This document shows positions 15,947 to 24,691 of a DNA stretch of 32,509 nucleotides, in pieces. How positions within the stretch are numbered: position 1 is the stretch's first letter; each line of letters begins with the position of its first letter. Under the pieces are notes generated by a model. It had not been told where the DNA came from. It saw only the letters and a list, made by a program, of their open reading frames with translations, and searched no databases. The position numbers and the translations under genes are program-made. Origin of the DNA: Lachnospiraceae bacterium (GTDB lineage: Bacteria > Bacillota > Clostridia > Lachnospirales > Lachnospiraceae); assembly GCA_028706005.1 (NCBI GenBank), contig JAQWCI010000008.1:1-32509 (forward strand). The letters run 5' to 3'.

Positions 15947-17380
15947 TTGAAAATCAAGTTCACAAAAAAGCAAAAATCATGGTGCGCAGCTGTTCTTATT
16001 ACAGCAATCCTTATAATGATCGCCTATTGTGTAATGTTTCGCGCATCAGGAATAGCCAGTGGACTAAAAAGGATAACTACATCAATGGCAGCAATCACAT
16101 ACGGTGTGATTATCGCTTTGATAATGACGCCCATGCTGAATATGATGGAGAAAAAGTGGCTGAAACCTTATTTTCACAAGAAGGAAGGAACAGCGCAAAG
16201 TGTGGTGCTTTCATCTAAAAGCCGTAAGAACATGCGCAGGATATCGGTGTTTTTAACTGAACTTATACTTATCCTAATAATAGTTGTACTTATGCTTATA
16301 ATTGTGCCTCAAACCATAAAGAGTATTCAGGAAATAGCAAGTAATATTGTTGTATATCTTAACAATGCAAATAATGCTATCAATGATTTGCTTAGTAAGA
16401 GTTCTACAGAGCATACATTGAGTGAAGAAACCAGAACAATGATCGAGAATACGATCAATGGCATTACAAACTGGTTGAAGAATTTTTTGAATAATGATTT
16501 GCTCCCAAATACTTCTAATATAATAAAAAAAGTTTCCGACAGCCTTGTTGGACTGGTGAAAAACATATTCAATTTCATAATTGGCATAATAGTTTCTGTC
16601 TATCTTTTATATTCCAAGGAGAAACTTGCCGGTTCTTTCAAGAAACTTGCCTATGCTTTCTTTAATGAGCATCCTGCAAATGTAATAATTGGTGAATGCA
16701 GATACATTAACAGAACATTTGTCGGATTTATAAGCGGCAAAATACTGGATTCAATTATAATCGGTATCATTTGTCTGATTGGCACAAGGATTATTGGTAC
16801 TCCATACAGCAACCTGGTAAGCGTTATGGTCGGCGTAACCAATATAATTCCTTTCTTTGGACCGTATATCGGTGCAATATTCGGTCTGATAATTATTGTA
16901 TTGATAAATCCGCTGCAGGCTCTGTATTTCCTGATATTTGTGCTTGCACTTCAACAGTTTGACGGGAATATTCTCGGTCCTAAGATACTTGGCGATTCAA
17001 CCGGAATTTCAAGCTTCTGGGTCATATTCTCGATAATGTTTTTCGGCGGTATATGGGGAGTTGCCGGATGGATAGTCGGCGTCCCGATATTTGCTATTTT
17101 TTATCATTGGGTCGGCAGATATGCTTCAAAGAGACTTCGCGGCAAACAGATGCCGGATAACTCAAAGAATTATATTGATACAGACTATGTTGAGAACGGT
17201 GAACTTCATTCGATGTATGATGATACGAACAATAAATCCAGATCCACAAATATCAATAACCATTTAAAAAAAATATTCAGAAGAAATAGCAAAGATGAAG
17301 ACACGAACATTGATATAGATACAAACAATACAGCAGATAATACAGATACAGGCAACGATCCAGATCAGCATAATGATTAA
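15947..17380 (+). CDS. AI-2E-family transporter/permease
   Basis: Multiple TM segments; FIIGIIVSVYLLYSKEKL, FVGFISGKILDSIIIGIICLIG, TNIIPFFGPYIGAIFGLIIIVLINPLQALYF, FDGNILGPKILGDSTGISSFWVI; TTG start with GGGAG. Confidence 0.92.
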   Translation: MKIKFTKKQKSWCAAVLITAILIMIAYCVMFRASGIASGLKRITTSMAAITYGVIIALIMTPMLNMMEKKWLKPYFHKKEGTAQSVVLSSKSRKNMRRISVFLTELILILIIVVLMLIIVPQTIKSIQEIASNIVVYLNNANNAINDLLSKSSTEHTLSEETRTMIENTINGITNWLKNFLNNDLLPNTSNIIKKVSDSLVGLVKNIFNFIIGIIVSVYLLYSKEKLAGSFKKLAYAFFNEHPANVIIGECRYINRTFVGFISGKILDSIIIGIICLIGTRIIGTPYSNLVSVMVGVTNIIPFFGPYIGAIFGLIIIVLINPLQALYFLIFVLALQQFDGNILGPKILGDSTGISSFWVIFSIMFFGGIWGVAGWIVGVPIFAIFYHWVGRYASKRLRGKQMPDNSKNYIDTDYVENGELHSMYDDTNNKSRSTNINNHLKKIFRRNSKDEDTNIDIDTNNTADNTDTGNDPDQHND

Positions 17381-17402
17381 AGAGATAGTTGATACCACAG
17401 GC

Positions 17403-17436
17403 AACTATTCGTTAAACTCGTCTTTTGCGAATAGTT
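17403..17436. repeat. 34-bp imperfect inverted repeat, 14-6-14 architecture
   Basis: AACTATTCGTTAAA-CTCGTC-TTTTGCGAATAGTT; arms match at 12/14 positions. Confidence 0.65.
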
Positions 17437-17485
17437 ATAGAGAGCAAAAACCACTCTCTTACGCATGTTTCAGGCATTTGAACAC

Positions 17486-17527
17486 AAAAAAGCCCCGGCA
17501 TAAACTGCAATATGCCAGGGCTTTTTA
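17486..17527. terminator. Bidirectional terminator between permease and alpha-galactosidase
   Basis: AAAAAGCCCCGGCATA-aactgcaa-TATGCCAGGGCTTTTT, one internal mismatch. Confidence 0.85.
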
Positions 17528-17542
17528 TATGTAAGTTATTTA

Positions 17543-19813
17543 TCAGAGCATAACAAAATGGTAAAGTCTGCTCCTGAAATCGCCGAGCGGCGGAATCAGA
17601 ATACCGATATTCATCAGTTCGTCGCCGAACCACATTTCTTTTAGTTCCTCGACAGCTTCGGGTCTTGATAGTGACGGCGCATCTACATTACGATCACCGG
17701 GATTATCTGTAGACGGACCACCGACGATTTCTTCCAATCTGTATTCGGCGTCGGGATCAAGACCTGAGAGGTGTACTCTTCTGCTGACTTCATTTGGTCT
17801 GCCAAGTACCTGTACATACGTAAGAAGCGATTCTGATTTATCCTTAGCTGTGTTTACCCAGCAATCAAACGGTTCATCATCATCCCAGGAGTGGATCCTG
17901 TAGTAATTACCATTAGCTATAAGACTATGATATTTATGATAGCGTTCTACCTGCTTTGGAATCATATTGCGTTCATCATCCGAAAGCTTTGCGATAACAA
18001 GCTCATACCCGAAAGTGCCTGCAAGAGCGACATTAGCTCTTGTTTCGAAAGGTGTCATCCTTCCAACCTGCTCATTGGGACATTTTGAAATGTGAGCACC
18101 CATTGTGGACATGGGATACAGCATTTCTGTGCCTTCCTGGATTCTGAGCCTTTCAATTGCATCTGTATCATCTGATGTCCAGATCTGGGGGCTGTAATAT
18201 AACATTCCGGCATCAAAACGAGCTCCACCGGATGAACAGTTCTCAAACAGCAGCTCAGGAAACTCGGTAATAAGCCGTTCCTGCATCTCGTACAGGCCGA
18301 GCACATATCTGTGATAAAGCTCGCCCTGGTGTTCGCTGCCCAGGTAACTGTTGCCAATATCGGACAGATAACGGTTCATATCCCACTTTACATAGTCGAT
18401 ATCAGCGCTGTGAAGAACTCCGCAGATCATGTCCATTACAGTGTCACGGATCTCTTTTCTTGAAAGATCAAGGACAAGCTGTGCCCTTGATTGCATTGGA
18501 TCACGTGATTCGATTTGAAGAGCCCAGTCAGGATGTGCTCTGTATAAATCAGAGTCAGGGGATATCATTTCGGGTTCGACCCAGATCCCGAATTTCATTC
18601 CAAGTGACTTAATGCGGTCCACAAGGTTTTTAAGTGTACCCTGAAGTTTTGACTCATTTACATACCAGTCGCCAAGACCACAATTGTCATTGTCACGATG
18701 TCCGAACCAGCCGTCATCCATTACGAACATTTCAATTCCACTGTTGTGAGCATCCTTTGCTATCTGAAATAATCTGTCAGCGTTAAAATCGAAATAGGTG
18801 CCCTCCCAGTTGTTTATAAGTATGGGACGATCCTTGTTTTCATAAGGACTGCGTATAAGATGCAAACGGTAGAAATCATGAAGATTTCCTGTCATTTTGC
18901 CAAGACCTTCATGAGAATATGTCATTACTACTTCAGGGGCGGTAAAACTGCAGCCATAGTTCAGTTTCCAGCAAAAATCATATGGATCTATGCCCATTAC
19001 CATTCGGACAGCACTGTTCTGAGACAGATCGGCTTCAGCAACAAAATTCCCTGAATATACAAAGTTCATAGCATAGACTTCGCCCTGCACCTGATTGGTG
19101 CCTGGCGTCACAAGAGCGATAAACGGGTGCTCCTGGGGGCTGGAGACGCCTCTGGTAGAATGAACAGCCTGTTGGCCATATGCGAGCGTACGCCTTGAGA
19201 GATGACGCTCTCTTGCCCATCCTCCGTGAAGCGATATCATCTCATACTGTCTGTTGTCCATGTCGATACAGGCACTCAGCACTCGATTAATTGAAAGATC
19301 ATGGGAACCCCTATTGTTAAGGATAACACTTCTTGTTATTATGTTTTCCCTGTTAAACGTTGAATACTGCAAAACAACTTCAAGATCAAGCACAGGATCT
19401 TTCATGAAGAGTTTCAGAGTCTGTACGTCTCTGTCTTTTTCCCTGTCAAATGATGCCGGGAGACCTTCAAGTGACGGCTTTCCATCAGATATTTCATAAT
19501 GATCATAGTAGAGCTCACAACCATTCTGACCTTTTTCATTTGAGACATCCAGACAACTCACACGGTAGTCGCCAACGCCACCTGTTGGATACTCATATGG
19601 GAATGATGCCTGAAATCCGCCTTTTTCACGCTTCAGAACAGATGGACCAGGTATTTCATTGCAGCGGAGCATACCGGCACCACAGTAATGGCCGATTTTT
19701 TCGCCGTAATAAATATGACCGGCATAACCTTCCGGAGAAATGCCGATCATATATGTTGTGTTATCAGTGTCAAGTTTGAAGATTCCTGATGCTTCAGAAT
19801 AAGATATTGACAT
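17543..19813 (-). CDS. Alpha-galactosidase, GH36 family
   Basis: INNWEGTYFDFN, MFVMDDGWFGHRDNDNCGLGDW, WVEPEMISPDSDLY, YVKWDMNRYLSD, ENCSSGGARFD, IWTSDDTDAIERLRIQ. Confidence 0.95.
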   Translation of the reverse strand: MSISYSEASGIFKLDTDNTTYMIGISPEGYAGHIYYGEKIGHYCGAGMLRCNEIPGPSVLKREKGGFQASFPYEYPTGGVGDYRVSCLDVSNEKGQNGCELYYDHYEISDGKPSLEGLPASFDREKDRDVQTLKLFMKDPVLDLEVVLQYSTFNRENIITRSVILNNRGSHDLSINRVLSACIDMDNRQYEMISLHGGWARERHLSRRTLAYGQQAVHSTRGVSSPQEHPFIALVTPGTNQVQGEVYAMNFVYSGNFVAEADLSQNSAVRMVMGIDPYDFCWKLNYGCSFTAPEVVMTYSHEGLGKMTGNLHDFYRLHLIRSPYENKDRPILINNWEGTYFDFNADRLFQIAKDAHNSGIEMFVMDDGWFGHRDNDNCGLGDWYVNESKLQGTLKNLVDRIKSLGMKFGIWVEPEMISPDSDLYRAHPDWALQIESRDPMQSRAQLVLDLSRKEIRDTVMDMICGVLHSADIDYVKWDMNRYLSDIGNSYLGSEHQGELYHRYVLGLYEMQERLITEFPELLFENCSSGGARFDAGMLYYSPQIWTSDDTDAIERLRIQEGTEMLYPMSTMGAHISKCPNEQVGRMTPFETRANVALAGTFGYELVIAKLSDDERNMIPKQVERYHKYHSLIANGNYYRIHSWDDDEPFDCWVNTAKDKSESLLTYVQVLGRPNEVSRRVHLSGLDPDAEYRLEEIVGGPSTDNPGDRNVDAPSLSRPEAVEELKEMWFGDELMNIGILIPPLGDFRSRLYHFVML

Positions 19814-19847
19814 TTTTACATGACCCTTTCAGAAATAAGTAACTGGT

Positions 19848-20477
19848 TTAGCGTGAACTCTCGAAATCATCAACAATTTGAGTTATGAGTTTTACGGTAC
19901 CATCGATTCCGAATGTTGATGAACTTATTGAAAAATCATAACTGTCAGCCCTTCCCCATTTTTTCGATGTGTAATAGTTGTAATAGCTTTGGCGTTGTTT
20001 ATCTTTCTTATTCATGAAATCAATTGCCTTCTGTTCAGTAGTGATGTCAGAAAAACGATGCATGATGTGACCTGCCTTGAATTTTTCATCAGCATGAATA
20101 AACAGATTAATAACGTTTGTCCTTTCAGCCAGTGCATAATCGGCGCAGCGACCTACAATTACGCAGGGACCTTCATCCGCTATCTTCTTAATTGTTTCGA
20201 ATTGTGCAAGGAAGACCTTCTGACTTATTGGCATATCCACATATGATGAAGCATTATACCCGAACGAATATGTATCCATTACAAGATTGTAAAGAAATGA
20301 GTTAGTGGGTCTTTCATCCTGCTGTTGGATCATTTCCTTACAGAATCCGCTCTCGCTTGCGACTCTGCTTAGAAGTTCCTTATCATAACATTTAATGCCA
20401 TATTTATCGGCCAGTTTCTCTCCTATCTCACGTCCTCCGGAACCAAATTGCCTGCCTATAGTTATAATTGTGTTCAT
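19848..20477 (-). CDS. Cytidylate-kinase-like family protein
   Basis: MNTIITIGRQFGSGGREIGEKLADKYGIKCYDKELL, CVIVGRCADYAL, KKDKQRQSYYNYYTSKKWG. Start at 20477 after TTGGAGG; ORF extends to 20489. Confidence 0.85.
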   Translation of the reverse strand: MNTIITIGRQFGSGGREIGEKLADKYGIKCYDKELLSRVASESGFCKEMIQQQDERPTNSFLYNLVMDTYSFGYNASSYVDMPISQKVFLAQFETIKKIADEGPCVIVGRCADYALAERTNVINLFIHADEKFKAGHIMHRFSDITTEQKAIDFMNKKDKQRQSYYNYYTSKKWGRADSYDFSISSSTFGIDGTVKLITQIVDDFESSR

Positions 20478-20524
20478 GGCATCCTCCAATCTTTTTTGAT
20501 ATCAGATAATATTATGACCACTAA

Positions 20525-21514
20525 CTAATTATCGCCTTTAATTCCGAGTTTGCCAAGTAATTCTTTGAAATAATCAGGGAGAGGCGCAACTGTTTCAATG
20601 TATTTTCCGGTCACAGGATGAATGAATCCGAGAACACCTGCATGAAGGACCTGACTGTCTATACCTGCAAAAGGCGATTTGCGACATCCACCATATACCC
20701 TATCGCCAAGTATCGGATGACCAATTGAGGCCATATGGACACGTATCTGGTGCGTCCGGCCGGTCTCAAGCCTGCACTCAATATATGTAAAACCTTCCCT
20801 GAAGCCGTGCGGCGAGCCGGAATTCGATGCCGGAAATCTTTCTATGACCTTTACATGTGTAATTGCTTCTTTGCCATCAGGAGCGTTTACAACAGCCATT
20901 TTGCGGCGGTCATTTTTATCGCGGCCTATTCTCTTATTTATGACAAATTCATCGTCGCTTCCGGTTAACCTGTCATCCAGAACGCCGTATACTATTGCAT
21001 AATAACGGCGGACTATGCTGTGCTCTTTGAGCTGCGCGGCAATGCTGCGGTGAGATATGTCATTTTTACATATGATTACAGAGCCTGTGGTGTCTTTATC
21101 TATTCTGTGGACTATTCCAGGTCTCATGACACCGTTAATTCCGCTGAGCGATGACCCACAGTGGTACATAACGGCATTGACAAGTGTACCGCTGTAGTGC
21201 CCGGCAGCCGGATGTACAACCATATTTTTGGGCTTATTAATGACCAGCACATCATCATCTTCGTAAAGAATATCGAGGGGAATATTTTCAGGAACAATAT
21301 CAGGGACGGTTGAATCAGGTACATTGAGGATTACTTCATCCGATTCACGCACGGGAGTTGATACTTTTGGGCTGTTTCCGTTAAGCGAAATACTGCCTCC
21401 CTTTATGAGTTTTTGAAGAAATGAACGTGAAAATTCGGGCACGAGTATATGAAGAGCCGAATCAAGTCTCTCTCCGTCTTCATCTTCTGTGATTGTAAAG
21501 TGCAATTCATGCAT
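20525..21514 (-). CDS. RluA-family pseudouridine synthase (RluD-like)
   Basis: S4-like N-terminus, INKPKNMVVHPAAGH, GIVHRIDKDTTGSVIICKND, RTHQIRVHMASIGHPILGDRVYG. Confidence 0.95.
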   Translation of the reverse strand: MHELHFTITEDEDGERLDSALHILVPEFSRSFLQKLIKGGSISLNGNSPKVSTPVRESDEVILNVPDSTVPDIVPENIPLDILYEDDDVLVINKPKNMVVHPAAGHYSGTLVNAVMYHCGSSLSGINGVMRPGIVHRIDKDTTGSVIICKNDISHRSIAAQLKEHSIVRRYYAIVYGVLDDRLTGSDDEFVINKRIGRDKNDRRKMAVVNAPDGKEAITHVKVIERFPASNSGSPHGFREGFTYIECRLETGRTHQIRVHMASIGHPILGDRVYGGCRKSPFAGIDSQVLHAGVLGFIHPVTGKYIETVAPLPDYFKELLGKLGIKGDN

Positions 21515-21541
21515 TTACCGTCTTCCTTTTTAAACAAAAAA

Positions 21542-22048
21542 TTATTTTCTGTGTATTCTGATTTCTTTGAAATCATCTTCTTTGTAGTAGAAAAGGATGA
21601 GGATTACAAGAAGAAACACGGAACACGTCACATAAATATCAGCAACATTAAATATTGGAAAGTCAATGAGCACAAAGTACAGAAAATCTCGAACATACCC
21701 AAGAAACAGACGGTCAATAAGGTTGCCGGCAGCTCCGGCTGCTATTCCGATAAGGCAGATCCGAAGAAGCCGGTAATGGCGCTTTACAGGGGTGCGGTAC
21801 AGCATGAACAGTATAAAGAAAACAGCAATAAATGCAATAATCGAGAAGAATAATTGTTTATCCTGAAACATACTGAAAGCGGCACCATGATTCTCAAGAT
21901 ACCTGAATTCAAATACACCTTTTACCAGAACATAAGGATCGTTTCCCTTAAGCGACGTGGCAGCAAAATCCTTCGTTATAAGATCAAAAGCTATAAGCAG
22001 GATCATGCCTATTATGTCAATGATGAGAAACCGTGATTTTTCTTTCAT
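21542..22048 (-). CDS. lspA: Lipoprotein signal peptidase
   Basis: Four TM segments; GAAGNLIDRLFLGYVRDFLYF and FPIFNVADIYVTCSV carry the catalytic Asp motifs; ATGA overlap with aroB. Confidence 0.95.
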   Translation of the reverse strand: MKEKSRFLIIDIIGMILLIAFDLITKDFAATSLKGNDPYVLVKGVFEFRYLENHGAAFSMFQDKQLFFSIIAFIAVFFILFMLYRTPVKRHYRLLRICLIGIAAGAAGNLIDRLFLGYVRDFLYFVLIDFPIFNVADIYVTCSVFLLVILILFYYKEDDFKEIRIHRK

Positions 22049-23166
22049 TCAGCATCCTCCCTGTAGAGGATCTCTGAGAGAGCCGCACGCATTTCATCAT
22101 CAGTAACATCGGTCGAGATAAATGCTTTGCCAACTTTTTTGATCAGGATGAAATTGATATTTCCGTTAAGAGATTTTTTGTCGGAATGGGCCAGCTTTAT
22201 GATCTCATCAATATCAATATCTTCAATTGAGATCGGCAGTCCGAAAGGAACGAACAGGTCACGTATTTCGTAGTATTCTTCCATAGAAAGAAAATCTTTT
22301 TTCCAGGATATATATGAAGCTGCAACGCATCCGAGCGCCACACATTCGCCGTGAGTAAGTGAAAAATTCTTGTATTTTTCAATTGCGTGACCCAGCGTGT
22401 GTCCAAAATTGAGCAGCATCCTCTCCTTTTTCTCAAAAGGGTCTGCCTCAACAATATTCTTCTTTATGACATTACTCGTATAAAGCATGTCCGTAAGAGT
22501 CCCGGGATCGCGATCTCTTATCTCATACATATTATCAATCAGCCATTCATAATAATCTTCATCACGAATGAGCCCGTGCTTCATTATTTCCGCAAAACCG
22601 CTGGCAAACTGCCTGCCATCAAGAGTTTTGAGAACAGAGACATTCGTGAAAACAAGTTTTGGCATATAAAAAGCGCCCACCATATTTTTGTAGCCGTCAA
22701 AGTCAACACCTGTCTTGCCGCCTATACTGCTGTCTGCCTGAGCCAGCAGCGTCGTGGGAACCTGAATAAAGTCGATGCCGCGCAGGAATGTTGCTGCGGC
22801 AAAACCTGTGATATCTCCGGGAACTCCGCCGCCAAGTGACACAAGGAGCGATTTTCTGTCATAGTGATTCTCAATAAGCCAACTGTATATTGATCTGACG
22901 GTATCAAGTGTTTTATTCTCTTCACCGGCAGGGATGGTGAAAACACCGACATTAAGATCATGTTTTGCAAGGGCGGCACATACAGCATCAGCGTACAGCG
23001 GCCCAACGTTGCTGTCAGTTATAACGGCAATTTTCTTCCACCCGCCAGGCAATGCACTTATTTCATCGTAAAGATAATCAAAACTATCGGAATAAACAAT
23101 ATCATATGCAAATTTGTGATCTTTGTTGACACTAAGTCTTTTAAGACCGTTTTCAGAATTCTCCAT
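22045..23166 (-). CDS. aroB: 3-dehydroquinate synthase
   Basis: SLGGGVPGDITGFAAATFLRGIDFIQVPTTLLAQADSSIGGKTGVD, NFGHTLGHAIE, THGECVALG. Confidence 0.97.
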   Translation of the reverse strand: MENSENGLKRLSVNKDHKFAYDIVYSDSFDYLYDEISALPGGWKKIAVITDSNVGPLYADAVCAALAKHDLNVGVFTIPAGEENKTLDTVRSIYSWLIENHYDRKSLLVSLGGGVPGDITGFAAATFLRGIDFIQVPTTLLAQADSSIGGKTGVDFDGYKNMVGAFYMPKLVFTNVSVLKTLDGRQFASGFAEIMKHGLIRDEDYYEWLIDNMYEIRDRDPGTLTDMLYTSNVIKKNIVEADPFEKKERMLLNFGHTLGHAIEKYKNFSLTHGECVALGCVAASYISWKKDFLSMEEYYEIRDLFVPFGLPISIEDIDIDEIIKLAHSDKKSLNGNINFILIKKVGKAFISTDVTDDEMRAALSEILYREDAE

Positions 23167-23200
23167 GTTGACCTCCGTGAAAATATATGTCAGATATCAT

Positions 23201-23233
23201 AAAAACGCACCTGACAAACATGTCGGGTGCGTT
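23201..23233 (-). terminator. Hairpin between sepF and aroB, probable sepF terminator
   Basis: Minus strand AACGCACCCGACA-tgtt-TGTCAGGTGCGTTTTTA; 13-bp arms with one wobble. Confidence 0.75.
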
Positions 23234-23262
23234 AGGTTTTAATATATTATGCCATGCAGCAA

Positions 23263-23937
23263 TCAACCAAAATTAAGACCGTTCTGACCATTGGCTCCCA
23301 TTTCCTGTGAAGCTTCTGCTGATTCCTGTACAAGGTCGCCTGCGATATCTACATCACTTGGTGTGAACAGAAATACAAAATTTGAAATCCTGGTGAAATG
23401 ACCTTTTATTGCGTAATTGGAACCACCTACAAAATCAATGATCCTCTGTGCCATAGCTATGTCGAGACCTTCAAGATTAAGTATTGCCGATTGACGATTC
23501 AGAAGTGTATCAGTAACTCTTCTTGCTTCATCCAGGTTGGTTGGATGGAAAACACGAACTTCACTGCCGGGGTCTCCGCTTGAAAGAGAATCAGGCATCG
23601 ATACAGATGATCTTGATGCAGATTGTGAACCTGAGTTGCCGGCTGGTGCATTTTTTGTCTGTCTGTTGCGGCCGAAAAGCGACGGCCTTGCATTAGATTC
23701 CCTGTCATCATCGTCGTCATATTCGTCAACGTTGTCTTCGTAGCGACGTTTTCTGGCGTTCCTGTTATCATAATCATCATCATCTTCATCGTCATCATCA
23801 AAACGATTCTTGCTGCGGCGATTGCGACGTGTCTGATTCATGTCATCATCAGATAGATAATCCGGATCCATATCATTGTCCTCATTTCCGTTGTTTAATC
23901 TGAGCATGCCCATGACTTTATTACCAAATCCAGCCAT
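23263..23937 (-). CDS. sepF: Cell division protein SepF with long charged linker
   Basis: C-terminal DUF552 domain EVRVFHPTNLDEARRVTDTLLNRQSAILNLEGLDIAMAQRIIDFVGGSNYAIKGHFTRISNFVFLFTPSDVDI. Confidence 0.95.
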   Translation of the reverse strand: MAGFGNKVMGMLRLNNGNEDNDMDPDYLSDDDMNQTRRNRRSKNRFDDDDEDDDDYDNRNARKRRYEDNVDEYDDDDDRESNARPSLFGRNRQTKNAPAGNSGSQSASRSSVSMPDSLSSGDPGSEVRVFHPTNLDEARRVTDTLLNRQSAILNLEGLDIAMAQRIIDFVGGSNYAIKGHFTRISNFVFLFTPSDVDIAGDLVQESAEASQEMGANGQNGLNFG

Positions 23938-23959
23938 AAATTACGTCCCCACCATCTGA

Positions 23960-24679
23960 TCACTTATTATTGTTTGTATGATCATCAGTTTGTTTGTAAT
24001 CTCTTTCCCCGAAAATGCCTGTTCCGACTCTGATAAAAGTAGCACCTTCTTCAACGGCCACTTCAAAGTCTCCTGTCATTCCCATGGAAAGTTCACATAT
24101 TTCTATATTATCAATGTTTTTTTTATCTATGTCAATGCTTAATTCTCTCAGTGCTCTGAAATATGGGCGGTTTGTCTCCGGGTCATCGGTGTACGGAGCA
24201 ATTGTCATAAGCCCTTTCACTCTGATTCCGGGGAGCGGAGCTATGGCTCTTATAAGTGATTCAGTATCTGCAGGATGCACCCCGAATTTAGAATCCTCTC
24301 CTGCTACATTGACTTCAATAAGTACAGGTGTGACGATTCCGTGCTCACATGAAAGACGGCTTATTGTTTCAGCAAGGGCGCCATTGTCGACACTGTGTAT
24401 CATTTTGACATTTCCAATCAGGAATTTCACTTTGTTGCGTTGAAGATGACCTATCATATGCCAGTTAATATCATCAGGCAACTGTGGAAGTTTGTTTTGA
24501 ATTTCCTGAACCTTGTTTTCACCGAAATCACGTTGCCCATCGTCGTAAGCTTCCTGCAGCATCGGAATCGGTTTTGTCTTTGTCACACAGATAAGTTTTA
24601 CGTCGGAGCGTTTTCTGCCGCTTCTGTCGCACGCCTGCTGGATGCGTTCTTCAATGGATTTCAGATTTTCAGTTATCAT
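23960..24679 (-). CDS. yggS: YggS/PLPBP-family PLP-binding protein
   Basis: LICVTKTKPIPMLQEAYDDGQRDFGENKVQEIQNK, WHMIGHLQRNKVKFL, IHSVDNGALAETIS, LSMGMTGDFEVAVEEGATFIRVGTGIFG. Confidence 0.95.
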   Translation of the reverse strand: MITENLKSIEERIQQACDRSGRKRSDVKLICVTKTKPIPMLQEAYDDGQRDFGENKVQEIQNKLPQLPDDINWHMIGHLQRNKVKFLIGNVKMIHSVDNGALAETISRLSCEHGIVTPVLIEVNVAGEDSKFGVHPADTESLIRAIAPLPGIRVKGLMTIAPYTDDPETNRPYFRALRELSIDIDKKNIDNIEICELSMGMTGDFEVAVEEGATFIRVGTGIFGERDYKQTDDHTNNNK

Positions 24680-24691
24680 TTTCTCTGCCTC

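Noticed and set aside
21449-21853. 134-aa plus-strand ORF
   Set aside because: Antisense to lspA and the start of rluD-like; no motif or RBS support.
23499-23801. Met/Thr-rich 100-aa ORF (MMMTMKMMMIMITG...)
   Set aside because: Alternate frame of the GAT/GAC-rich SepF linker; low-complexity artefact.
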